DNA of 64,000 bases from Phialocephala subalpina. Taxonomy: Eukaryota; Ascomycota; Leotiomycetes; Helotiales; Mollisiaceae. Of the stretch, positions 1 through 10,356 are shown one piece after another. Both the position numbers and the translations under genes were made by a program. The notes under the pieces were generated by a model. The model searched no databases and was not told the DNA's origin. It worked only from the letters and a program-made list of their open reading frames with translations. Within the stretch, counting starts at the first letter, position 1. The number at the start of each line of letters is the position of its first letter. The stretch covers positions 336,384-400,383 of the forward strand of contig FJOG01000001.1 in the NCBI GenBank assembly GCA_900073065.1. Direction: 5' to 3'.

Positions 1-405
1 TGTAATTTATCAACGTACTATGCTTTTCTAGTTCTTTATTCTCCTTTAGGGAAGAAATATTCAGTTCTTTTATACTCAAGCTCTCGGTGTTGCGATCGAA
101 GATGGAGAGGGGTGCGAAGAGGACGAAGACAAAACCAAAGGGTTGGATCAGAGTGCTGGGATGTGGGTGGACGATGGCGTTTCTAGTGTGGTCGACGCTT
201 GCTTGAATATATCCTGGCTTGAAGCATGCAGTGAGTGAGTGGTCCAACGGCGCAGCTGTTGCCATTCAGTGTGGTGAGATGGGTTCTTAGAAAGTAATAA
301 TCTTGGAATGGAATTATGACCTTTACCCCTGTCAACTTCCTGGCCTTGAATTGGGGATTGAACTTTGTTTGGTCGTCATCTCATTCATTATTATGATGTA
401 TTCTG
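1..405. other. flanking intergenic DNA, no gene seen
   Basis: This is the 3' flank of the SGNH hydrolase gene, which ends at 406 on the minus strand. I see no supported reading frame, RNA gene or repeat. Confidence 0.5.
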
Positions 406-3327
406 CTACCACATTATAATCACGACTCCCAAAGCCATAAAGCCGAGATTTGTAACACTCAGAGCATGAAGATTCTCGGCACCACTTTTCGGCTTCCCCG
501 TCCCTGTGCCTCCAGCAGCCGAACTCGTCGTAGTCGTAGGAGTCGTCGGACTGCTATTCCCAGTACCAGTTGCTGTCGCCGTCGGCGTGACAGTAGCCGT
601 CTTACTACTCGAGCTTCCTCCATCACTACAGCCATTCTCCCACATCGTTACCCCACTCGACCAAGGCACCACGTTCAAATAATCACTTCTCCCGCTCCCG
701 CTCAAATCTGCAAACCTAACCACCGCTCCATTCGTACCCACCCCCGTAGCAATCTCTCCTTTGAAAGTCCAGATCCAGTTCCCGTCACCGCCTTCTCCGC
801 CGTTCTTCAACATCCTGGTTTCCCCACTCAACCTATCAACCCAAAGATAGTCCACCTTCCCGTCACCATCAATATCAGCAAAATGCACATCTTCCCTACT
901 AGCACCAACGCCCGTAGCAATCTTGCCCTTGGAATTCCATATCCAGTTCCCATCTGAGCCTTGGCCGCCGTTCAGCCAGAGGGATGCGGCTCCATTCACA
1001 TCGACCCAGAGGTAGTCGTCTTTCCCATCTCCATCAAAGTCTGCGAAACGGACACCAGCGCCCGGACCGACGCCTGCGGCGATGGTACCGAGGGAGCTCC
1101 ATTTGTAGACTCCATTTGAATCTGAGCCACCACCGTTTTGCCACACTATGACAGATCAGCACCATGCTTTCTCGAAAGAGCAATATGAGCGGAAGAAGAT
1201 CGGATCTGGGAGTCCCAACACAGCAGAAATGAAGAGGCGAGGTAAAGAAAGGGACGACTTACTAGCAACTGCTCCTGTTGCGGGGTCGACGGTGAGATAG
1301 TCGTCGAGACCATCACCATTGAGGTCTGCGAAGTGCACTTGGGAGCGTGGTTTGCCTACTCCAGTTGCTATGATGCCTTGGGATGCCCACTGTGATTGTT
1401 AGTCTTCGGATCAGAACTTGATAATCCAGGAAAGTCTGTCCGGGATAGAGTGATCGAGCTTACATTGATACTCCCATGAGAAGCCTCGCCCTCATTAAAC
1501 CAAGCAGTCGTCTTTCCCATCGGATCCAAAACCAAATAATCATCCTTCCCATCTCCATTGATATCAGCAAAGAAAACTTCATCGCCTGCTTCAAACGCCC
1601 CACCAGTACCATTGTTCACCCAAACGTTCAACGCTCCCGTATCTTCAGCCACAACGACGTAGTCAGCTTTCCCATCTCCAGTCAGATCAGCAAATGTGAT
1701 GTTTGCCCTTGCTGCTCCTACCCCAGTGGCGATGACTCCAGCAGAAGTCCAGTTTGGGCTAAGTTTGGCTTGTGTTCCGAGCTCGTTGATATACGCTGTC
1801 ACTTGACCCGTAGGAGACACCCATAAATAATCAGCTCTTCCATCGTTATTGATATCAAACAACTGAACACCGGGAGCATCGCTAAATCCTAGACCAGCAG
1901 CAATTTGGCCCATATTTTGCCAGGATGGTTTGGTACCGGATCCGTAATTGAGATATGCTGTCAATGATCCTGTAGGGCCAACGTATATGTAATCGGCTCG
2001 CCCATCGCCGTCGATGTCTGCGAAGCGGATCGTGTCTCGAGTTCCGCCTAGACCGGTAGCGATGGTGCCTAGTGAAGACCATTTGTAGGTTCCTGATGAA
2101 TCGACGCCTTTTCCGTTGATCCAAGCGCTGACGTCTCCGGAAGTCGAGATCCAGAGGTAGTCTGCATACCCGTCCCCATCGATGTCTGGGAGTGATCAGA
2201 TTAGAAGATTTTTTCGGATTTTGCTACTTACCTGCAAAGACAACACCAGCTCCTGCTCCGACGCCAGATGCGATGCTCCCATTGGATTTCCATACTGAAG
2301 TGCCATCGCTCTTGATTCCGCCATTAAGATACGCTGTCACTGCTCCAGATGTAGGATCAACCCACAGATAATCAGCAAATCCGTCGCCATTAATATCAGC
2401 CAGATGCACACCGCTTCCCTGAGAAGAGCCTGTTCCAACGTGCCCAGCGGCAACTTGACCAAATGAAGTCCATCCAGATGTGAAGGCTGAGTCTCCAGAT
2501 CCAACGCCCGTGGCTACAAGTCCACGCGAGTTCCATTGCACAGATCCGGAGCAAGCGCCACGACCCACGATTGGAGAGGACACGTTTTGGGGGGGCGAGA
2601 TCCAACCAGTTGATGCAGCCTTTTGAATGCCATCGTACCATGCTGAAGCCATCTCGCTGTAGCCGTGATCATTCGGATGTATTCCATCAACAAGGTCGCT
2701 GGTCGATATATACTGCGACAAATCAATGACCAATACCTTCTTCCCGGCACTAACTCGTGATGCCACAAGTCCTGGAATGGCGGAATTGAATGTATCAATG
2801 TTTGATTTCGTGCTATTTTTCACCGCAGGAATCAATTGAGCAACAAGTACAGTTGTATTGGGGACCGCGGATACAATCTCATCGATGAGGCTGCCAAGTC
2901 GAGCAGGTGCTGTAGCTGGATCGGTGGGAATGTTCATATCGTTTGTCCCGGCCATGAGTAAGACGATGTTTGGTAATTGATTGAGACTGAGATTTGCAAA
3001 TTGGGCGATTTGGCTGATGATGGCGCCAGGGTGGCCTTCGTTGGAATTGTCTGTCATCGATCCGGATTTTTGGGAGCCGATGTATTGAACTGTATTTCCT
3101 GAGAGGAGGTTCTGGAGATCTAGTCGATATCCATTTCCATCGGAGCTTCCGGCGCCCCACGTAATTGAATCACCCAGAGGCAGGATTCGAAGGTCGACTC
3201 CATTGCTGGTTATGGTAGAATGTGAGGCTGAGAGATGTTGAGCATGGAGGTTCGGAAAATATGAAGGGGTGGTTGTGAACTTGCCCGAAAGTAAACCTAA
3301 ACTGCTGAAAATGAGACAGAGATTCAT
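406..3327 (-). CDS. secreted SGNH/GDSL esterase with FG-GAP/VCBS-like repeats, likely GPI-anchored
   Basis: Four exons: 3327-2232, 2185-1464, 1389-1263, 1145-406; all introns are GT-AG and the sum is 894 codons plus stop. The N-terminus is a hydrophobic signal peptide (MNLCLIFSSLGLLSG). The SGNH fold follows at about residues 45-240 with block I LPLGDSITWGAG (catalytic Ser), block III AGTNDMN and block V DGIHPNDHGY (catalytic Asp/His), as in acetylxylan-type (CE3-like) and other GDSL esterases. Then come ten repeats of the form FADxxGDGxxDYLW, typical calcium-binding FG-GAP/VCBS blades of a beta-propeller; the tenth is degenerate (SGSGRSDYL). A Ser/Thr-rich linker and a C-terminal hydrophobic stretch after SGAEN fit a GPI signal. 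Inferred role: a cell-surface esterase acting on acetylated polysaccharide; the substrate cannot be read from sequence. Confidence 0.88.
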
Positions 3328-4614
3328 GATATCAACTCCCCAAGATCAGCTGATTGCAATCAGGCTCCTTCTTTTTCGGAGCCTCATCTGGGGATTTCCT
3401 CGTTGATGTATCTAGAATCCTGGGACTGTCATTGCGCCTCATGATGGAAATCAAGCTCTGGAAAAACTGTGCCTCAACGCTGCAGTACAACAGGGCTGAG
3501 CCCCAAGCGGCAGGAAGAATCCTTCCACGTATTCTTGCGTCGAATGGAGTGCTATGTGTTCGTGCTGGAGCTGGGGTCGCGAGGCTCTGGGGGCTAAATC
3601 ATTTTGTTTGCGGCGAGGTTGCTCCAATTGAGCCCTGTCCGGCTATACCTGACCGCCCCCAAACGTTGTGTTTGGATGTCTTCGTTAGAAGTGATTGGTC
3701 CTCCATTGGTCCATGATCCTCATCTTTCTTGGTGTTCAGGTCATTGTGCCCTGATCTACGACAGTCGTATCGACGAACTAATGATACCTATTCTCCATAG
3801 AGGCCGCTGGGCCTACCAATAGCATGCTGCACTTGATCAAATGACAATCGTACAACGATATAGAGTAGCTGAGAAACATATCACCGCCTTGCCGTTGAAC
3901 TAGCGGTCCGTCCCTCGCGCTGCAAAACAGAGCTTGACATCTATGCGGAAATGACAATGAAAGCAGCATCTAGATGAAAGAGAGTACCGCAAGACAGGAC
4001 ATGGATACGCAGAAAGTTGCAAAAACAATGGATAGAGAAGCAGCAGACAGCAAGCAGTGTGGGACTGTCGTGCGAGAAGGAAACAGGCCTAGGGGAGCTC
4101 GCCCTATTTCTTTAGTATTGAAGCGGAGGTGGCATAAAGAACGCAGGACGCGATGATGGATCATATAGCACTCGTTCATTGAGTTTAGAGCTCTTTACTT
4201 TGCTTATGTGTGCGTTTCCAGACTCTTCGGAGGAGGAGCTTCAGCGGCTCATTGGAGCATTGCATTCAGTGGGAGTTCGAGACTGAAATTGTCGTTACTT
4301 GGCAGGAAATATCCCTCGAGCAGTGAGAGATTCAAACGAGAGCTTTTCAAGGACGAGTATCCACAGTGATATTAGTATAGATGAGGTTCATTTGACAGTG
4401 GTGTGGGTCGTGATGGTGAGTTTATATAATTTTCTTGCAAGAGTCTGAGAAATATGAAACTCTGAGATCTTAGGCTCTTGCCACTATAAATTTAGGCTCT
4501 CGCCGCCGAAACACTTCCCTGCCGAGGCGCTTAAATTTCTCGCAAGGCTGAATAACCTCACATTTCTCAAACTCCATCTCACTCTGGAGATACAAACTGC
4601 GACGACGAACAACC
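3328..4614. other. intergenic region, about 1.3 kb
   Basis: This lies between the start of the SGNH hydrolase gene (-) and the start of the RED-like gene (+), so it holds both promoters. Several short open frames occur (for example 3354-3716), but none shows a recognisable domain or consistent splice sites. No repeats were noted. Confidence 0.45.
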
Positions 4615-6356
4615 ATGAATAATTCCCAGTTTCGCAAACTCGTGCTCGATACCCCAGCGCGACAAGCAAATGCAACTTCCCCACCAGGAGCAACAAGTAG
4701 TCGCAATGGCGTGGGCGCAACCCCATCTGCGCTGGGCTCTCGAATGCGTAGCTCGATTCCTATGACACCGTACGTCTTCCCTTCCTCTTAAACCTCTCTA
4801 ATATCAATACCAAGATCAGGACTGGTGACTAACTCCCTCGCAGACGTTCAATAGCCGGCTCAAACCCACACTCAGACTTCACACGCCAACTCGCCGAACG
4901 CTCCTCTTCCTCCCAAACCACAAAGAAATTTCGGTCAAGCGCAGCACCGAAAGGCGCCAAGTTACCCTCTGGCTACGTCGATCGAACAAAACAGCGTGTA
5001 GGCGAAGATGGCGAAGAGGAAAATGATAAAGTGAAGCGAGTCAAGGCCTTAGAGGAGATGATGAAGCTGCAGCAGATAGACGAAGAGACTTTTGTGAAAC
5101 TACGAGAAGAGATTTTGGGGGATGATGTGGGAGCTGAGAGAGCGGGGTTGGTTAAGGGACTGGATTGGAGTCTCTTAAAGAGGGTTAAGGCTGGGGAGGT
5201 GGGAGTTGGGGATGTTTTAGAACCTAAAGCGAAAGTCGAGAGTCTCGAGGCTGAAGATGAAGAAGAGAATGGAGAGGATGTCGATGATGAGTTTGAGGAG
5301 TTGGAGGGAAGGGAGGTGGAGGTTGTTGTTAAAGAGAAGGTTAAGAAGAAGGGGGAGATGGCTCCTCCGGCGCTGACGGGGAAGAAGAGGAATAGAGATC
5401 AGATATTGGCGGAGATGAAGGCTGCGAGGCAGGCGGCGAAGGAGGCTGCGCAGCCGAGTCTGGGTTCGAGGTTTAAGAAAGTTGGAGAAAGGAGGGCAGA
5501 GAGCAGGATTGAAAAGGATAGTAAGGGGAGAGAGGTGCTGATTACAGTGGATGAAGACGGGAATGAGAAGCGGAAAGTCAGGAAGATCCAAGTTGTCGAG
5601 AAAGAGCCAGAAGAGAAGGGTCATGGCCTTCTGATGCCAGACAAAGACGCCAAACCTCTAGGGATGGAAGTCCCTGACGTACCAGTTATCGAGGAAGAAG
5701 AGGACATCGACATCTTCAATGATGTCGGTGACGACTACGACCCCTTAGCCGGCCTCGAAGAAGACGCTTCCGACGATGAAGAGAAAAAGATCGGCGAAGA
5801 AGAAGGCGAAGAAGGCGAAGAAGGCGAAATCTCCGAACCCTCAAAATCAGAACTAGAAACCAAACCCTCGCCAGGCCTCATGGCACCACCGCCACGGCCG
5901 AAACAACCACCCGCTTCTACTTCCCGCAACTACTTCGGCGACTCCAAATCTGACTCCACAGAAGACACCTCCAAACCAGCTGCCCTCAACGATCCCGTAT
6001 TCATGGCCGCCCTCAAGAAAGCATCATCCCTCAATCCCATCGCCAAAGCCCCTGAATCCTTAGAAGAAGCAGAAAAGGAAGCGAGGCGGAAGAAGATGTT
6101 ACAAAGAGATGATAGGGATGCTGAGGATATGGACATGGGCTTCGGAAGTAGTAGATTTGAGGACGAAGCAGATTTCGAGGAGAAGAAGGTTAAGTTGAGT
6201 GTTTGGGGTGGGGATGACGATGGAGAGGATGGCGGAAAGGGAGGGAAGAAGGATAGGAAGAGGGGTGGCGGGGGAAAGAAAAGGAAGGGCGATGTTAACA
6301 GTGCGGCTGATGTGTTGAAGGTTATGGAGAGGCAGAAGGGCGAGAAGAAGTCGTGA
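4615..6356 (+). CDS. RED/IK-like spliceosomal protein (RED N-terminal domain)
   Basis: Two exons, 4615-4769 and 4844-6356, join across a GT-AG intron to 555 aa. The ATG at 4615 opens MNNSQFRKLVLDTP, and after the intron the protein has the basic FRSSAAPKGAKLPSGYVDR stretch typical of the RED N-terminal region. The rest is highly charged: Lys/Glu-rich coiled-coil-like segments, acidic runs around residues 280-310 (EEEGEEGEEGEI) and a basic tail (KKDRKRGGGGKKRKGD). In animals and fission yeast RED works with SMU1 in the spliceosomal B complex and affects splicing of short introns, apt in a genome with roughly 50-nt introns. The assignment rests on the N-terminal motif and composition; another acidic nuclear protein is the main alternative. 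Confidence 0.72.
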
Positions 6357-6444
6357 TGGCAATCCCCATCTTATGAGGGAAATCGAAACCATGTTTTTGA
6401 GCAATTGAGGGCGATCTATTGGTATCTATGGATTTCTGTTGTGC

Positions 6445-7877
6445 TCATACTACGCCACGTGTTGCATTTACTGCATCAGCTCTTTGCAAGCACTCCTCCA
6501 AAATACCCCAGAATCGCTTCACGTCCAAGCCCCTTGGAATCTTAACTCCATCCTCACCCTTTGGCAACAGCTTCACTACTGTCCTGCCCGTCTCCGCACC
6601 ATTCAGAGCTTCATCATGACTTCCCTCTGTAACGACATGGACATCATATCTCTCCCTAGCTCCCTCCTTTCCTTCTTCAAAATCATAGAATGGAATCTCG
6701 GCCTCCGAAATTCCATCCAGCACAACCGCCACAGCAAGCGGGTCATGCAATGGCGGCCCTTCCTCAATCCCAAAAACATCCCTATAAGTCTTCGCAAAGA
6801 ACAACAACAATTCAACCAACATCTTCCTCAACGTACTCTTCCCCTCCCCAACTTTCCCATCAACCAAAACACCAGCCTTCTCCATCCCGCCCTTTCCATG
6901 CAGTAACAAACTCTGCACTTCCTCCGTAGCGAGGACTAGATGCGTGACATCTAATGGAATCATAACCATCTTTTTGTTTAAGATAGGGTTTGAGAAGAGG
7001 GCGGCGGCGGCTTCGGGGTCGACGAGGATGTTAAATTCTGCCCATGCGGACCAGTTACCGATTCGGGATTTGTCGTCGACTTTCCCCATCACGGCGGGAG
7101 TAAAGCCTCCTCCTATTGCGCCGCCCATCAGGCTTAATCCTTTGATGTGGGAGGCTACTTCGGGGTGCTGTTGAAAGAGCAAAGCGACGTTCGTCAGAGC
7201 GCCAGTGGCTATGAGCCATGCTGTTCCTACTGGTGTGGATAACAAAGCCTTCGCCATAGACTCAACGAATGGTTCTGTTGCATGAGTGGTTGTTGGAGTT
7301 GGTAAGAGAGAAGTGCCATCAAGACCAGATTCTCCGTGTATTGCTGGCGCATGGACGGCAGGACGGACCAGGCCAGACGCAGAGCCAGGGTAAACTGGGG
7401 TGTTTGGGCGGCCGATCGCTGTGAGGAGAGAGAGCGCATTGTGGGTTGTGTGTGGGAGGGAGGAGTTTCCGTGGACGGTGGTTATGCCTAGGAGGTTGAG
7501 AGAGGGATGATAGGCGGAGAGGAGGATTGCGAAGGCGTCCTGAGAGGGCGTTAGCCTTTTAATAGACTTTAAATAGAGTTTCGGATGATAAGGGCCAGGA
7601 AAGCATCAGTTGACTGTCTGAGAAATACTCCATAAAAAATACAAAGTATGCGATTCACGTGACATGAAAATATTTCGAAATTGCAGATGAAGTTGCTTGT
7701 AGATTTAAACGGTGGTGAAGAGAGACTTGAGGAGAAAGACTGGGATAGCTGGATTTGTAAATACGTACATCATGACCTGCGAGTTGTTAGTACTGTACAG
7801 GATCTAGGCGACACAATAGGGGAGTATTTACCAGGGTCACAATCCAACCAAATCGGAATCTTGTCGACTTCACCCAT
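6445..7877 (-). CDS. nucleoside hydrolase (inosine-uridine preferring family)
   Basis: Exons 7877-7832, 7776-7769 and 7539-6445 sum to 382 aa. The protein opens [24 protein letters not shown], the hallmark DxDPGxDDA calcium/ribose-binding motif of nucleoside N-ribohydrolases. That motif is spread over three exons, the middle one only 8 nt long (7776-7769); with it the frame and motif are exact. Other family signatures are TTVHGNSSL, LTNVALL, LMGGAI and the WAEFNILVDPEAAAALF segment that completes the active site. The enzyme splits nucleosides into base and ribose for purine/pyrimidine salvage, probably in the cytosol. Intron 1 is 55 nt and intron 2 229 nt, long for this window. The 3' end faces the 3' end of the RED-like gene, 88 bp away. 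Confidence 0.9.
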
Positions 7878-8447
7878 TGGGAAACTCGTAGTGCTTTATG
7901 ACTACTTTCGAGAGTGAGGTGGTGTTAAGGTAGAGTTAGTTGTCCGGAGTGACTTGGTTTGAGCGTTTGACTTTCGATGGAAGTTGTGATGTTGAAGAGT
8001 GGGAGCTGGCCAAGGAAAGAGCGACTTGAGCTTAGCGAAGTTGACCTTTGCGGCCCCTTTTACGTATCCTTTTTGTCGTATTGGTCCGTCAAAATCCAGT
8101 GTATCTCCAAAGAAGAGGATAGAGACATTACTCAAATGAAGTCCTGAAAGCCATTCACTAGTTTGCTTTATTTTCACCAGTAGAACAGTCACAAGCTAGG
8201 TGGTACCAGAATTCGGTATCAAGACCAAAAGGCCTTCTATAGATTGCTTCCTGCATGACTTTAATATCAAAGCAGATGTAATGCCTCATTTCATCAACAA
8301 AAACTGACGTCTTCAATAAGAGCCCAACGAACATGAACGCCTGTTTAGTGACCAGCCCTAACTCCATGCCAAATCCCATATAGCCTCTATCAAATCGTAC
8401 CCAACGCCAGTCGTTCAAAGTGTACGAGACAATGCTCCAGATCTTCA
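7878..8447. other. intergenic region between nucleoside hydrolase and PYM
   Basis: It holds the promoter of the nucleoside hydrolase and the 3' flank of PYM. Two short minus-strand frames (7902-8192, 8158-8451) have no recognisable features and I do not call them. Confidence 0.4.
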
Positions 8448-9026
8448 TCACATCTTCTCTTCCGTCGCAGCTTTTGGCTCTCCTTCCGCATCGAACCCTA
8501 GAGCATCCAGTTCCCGGATCAATTCGTTGATTTTGATAACCTTGGCGAATTGCTCTGGCAGAAGCGCTGCACCACCTTCCTTCTTCTCTTTCAAGTCTTT
8601 GGCTTGCTTCAGCTTCTTCTTTAAAGCCCTGGCCTTCTTTTCCTTCTCAGCTTCTGGATCCTCGACAGGATCTTTGGCAGGCTCCTGCTTGTCTGCGACA
8701 TCGGACTTGGGCGTCTCTCCACTTTCCTCCGCAGCCTTTGCCTTCTTCCTTGCCTCCCTTCTCTTCGCATTCTTATTACTTGCAGCCGAGCCTTCCTTGT
8801 CCTCTTTCAATCCTTCTGCCCCAGGAACTCCGCCGGTGCCTCTGTTCTTCCATCCTTCTGCGGTGCGATTCTTGTAGACTTCGACATCCTCCGGTGGCTT
8901 GTATCCGGGTCGGATCTTGATCTCCTTTCGTTGTGAACCGTCTGCGCGCGTGGAAGCAGGTATATGTCTCTCGCCAGAGTTGGTTTCGATGATGCCAGCC
9001 TTTGACGGAGTTGGTACGGAAGGCAT
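8448..9026 (-). CDS. PYM: PYM, partner of Y14 and Mago (exon-junction-complex disassembly factor)
   Basis: A single-exon frame of 192 aa. The first true ATG is at 9026 (MPSVPTPSKAG); the two codons before it start with TTG and are ignored. The N-terminal Mago-binding domain is clear: GERHIPASTRADGSQRKEIK followed by IRPGYKPPEDVEVYKNR. The middle is Lys/Glu/Ala-rich and probably coiled-coil (EKEKKARALKKKLKQAKDLK), and a short C-terminal helix ends the protein. In animals PYM binds Mago-Y14 and the small ribosomal subunit and helps strip exon-junction complexes from mRNA. It shares a 310-bp divergent promoter region with QCR9, containing a GCACGTGAC element. Confidence 0.88.
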   Translation of the reverse strand: MPSVPTPSKAGIIETNSGERHIPASTRADGSQRKEIKIRPGYKPPEDVEVYKNRTAEGWKNRGTGGVPGAEGLKEDKEGSAASNKNAKRREARKKAKAAEESGETPKSDVADKQEPAKDPVEDPEAEKEKKARALKKKLKQAKDLKEKKEGGAALLPEQFAKVIKINELIRELDALGFDAEGEPKAATEEKM

Positions 9027-9212
9027 TTTCAATGTTGGTGCCCAGGTGGGACTTTAAAGTAGGGGCAAAAATATATTCCCAGCTCTAGGGTTGAGAAAGA
9101 GCAAAAATTGGCGCCCAGCCTTGTTTGTAGATGGTAGACGTCAAATAGCAAATCTCTAAGAGGAATTGCGAACTCGACGAGGCTGAAGAAAATCGGGTCG
9201 GGATCTTTCGCT

Positions 9213-9221
9213 GCACGTGAC
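9213..9221. promoter_or_regulatory. GCACGTGAC element in the PYM/QCR9 divergent promoter
   Basis: GCACGTGAC followed by AC, lying 187 bp before the PYM start and 116 bp before the QCR9 start. The same 9-mer occurs upstream of APN1, POL5 and BUB1 in this window. CACGTG is the core of bHLH (Cbf1-type) binding sites; binding here is inferred. Confidence 0.5.
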
Positions 9222-9336
9222 ACGGATGAAGCCGAGCTAAAATTCCCAGAGCTCCCGCAACTCAAACACTTCAACGAAAGCATCAGCGACGATACTCACC
9301 CTCTACTCTTTCGCGCGTGCTGCTACATAATTCAAA

Positions 9337-9801
9337 ATGGTAAGTGAAGCTTCTGCCAATACTGGCACACTGACTGGACTCCGCTAACTTGTTCAATGGC
9401 AGGCTACCGCCGCTCGTCCTCTCTACAAGCAAGTCAATCCCTTCCGAAACGACACCGACAGCCCCAAGCGATACGATTGATGGAGAGAACGGAATTGCTA
9501 ACTGGCGCCTACTCATAGCTTCCTCGTACGAAGAAACTACATCTTTCTCGGTGTTATCTTTGCCGGTGCATTCGGATTCGAGATGTATGTTACGGAAAAC
9601 ACGATTGGCATTGAATCATTGAGGACTGATCGGATATTAGGGCTTTCGATACTATTTCAGATAGAATCTGGGACAACATCAACAAAGGCGTATGTTTTAT
9701 CCAGGGTGAAGTACTGCAAGAAGATGTGGGCTGATATTTGACAATAGCGACAATGGAAGGATATTCGAGCCAAGTACATCCAAAGCGAGGACGATGAATA
9801 G
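9337..9801 (+). CDS. QCR9: ubiquinol-cytochrome c reductase subunit 9 (complex III)
   Basis: Five exons, 9337-9339, 9403-9428, 9519-9584, 9641-9689 and 9748-9801, encode exactly 65 aa. The joined protein reads MATAARPLYNFLVRRNYIFL then GVIFAGAFGFEMAFDTIS, DRIWDNINKGRQWKDI and RAKYIQSEDDE, matching the small Qcr9 family in length, its single membrane helix and its conserved LYNFLVRRN and WDNINKGRQWKD segments. It is an inner-mitochondrial-membrane subunit of the cytochrome bc1 complex near cytochrome c1 and the Rieske protein. Exon 1 is the start codon alone. Intron 2 (9429-9518) begins GCAAGT rather than GT; only this GC donor gives the conserved YNF junction, and a good GCTAAC branch site lies inside it. 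Confidence 0.93.
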
Positions 9802-10356
9802 ATACGGTCGAGTGCGGTGTCTGCGAGGGAGTTTGGTATGTGGGAAGGATGCATGGGTAGAATGGGAAGCATGGGTGGTGAAGCTTGGGGTTGAGCTGTA
9901 TAAAAGACAAGCATTGTACCACATCAACCACATGATTGCCGTGAGATATGCATCATTGAGCCTCTCTGGATGATATCCTGCGCTACAATTTTATGTGAAG
10001 TCTGGAAAGGCCGCGCTGTGATTCACGTTGGAAGGATTTCGTAGCCTTCTCTTTGACGAGCCGAACTATGATAAAATAATTGTTGCCTCTGCCATAACTC
10101 CTCAAATATATTGTCACAACCCAACAAAACTGCAAAATCAATTTCTACGTGGACTTTATAACTTTTACGCCCCCAAGACCCATCGGTTGCCACTGCCATA
10201 ATATCTGCCCATTCCGTGCCTTGCGGCAATTACGCATCTCGAGGCTACCAACATTCGCTACTCAGAGAAGCACCATCAACGCATTTGCGTAGCCCCGCGA
10301 CCCCAAAAAGTCGACGCGACCGTAACGTACGACATGCGAACAGATAGTCCTATCAG
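9802..10356. other. intergenic region before UBR1
   Basis: It contains the QCR9 3' flank and the UBR1 promoter and leader. The minus-strand frames here (9590-9933) run antisense over QCR9 and are not supported. Confidence 0.45.

Noticed and set aside
3354..3716. 120-codon plus frame upstream of the SGNH gene
   Set aside because: No domain, unlike neighbouring coding sequence, overlaps the presumed promoter.
9027..9032. Two extra N-terminal codons for PYM
   Set aside because: They would begin at TTG; the ATG at 9026 matches the family start.
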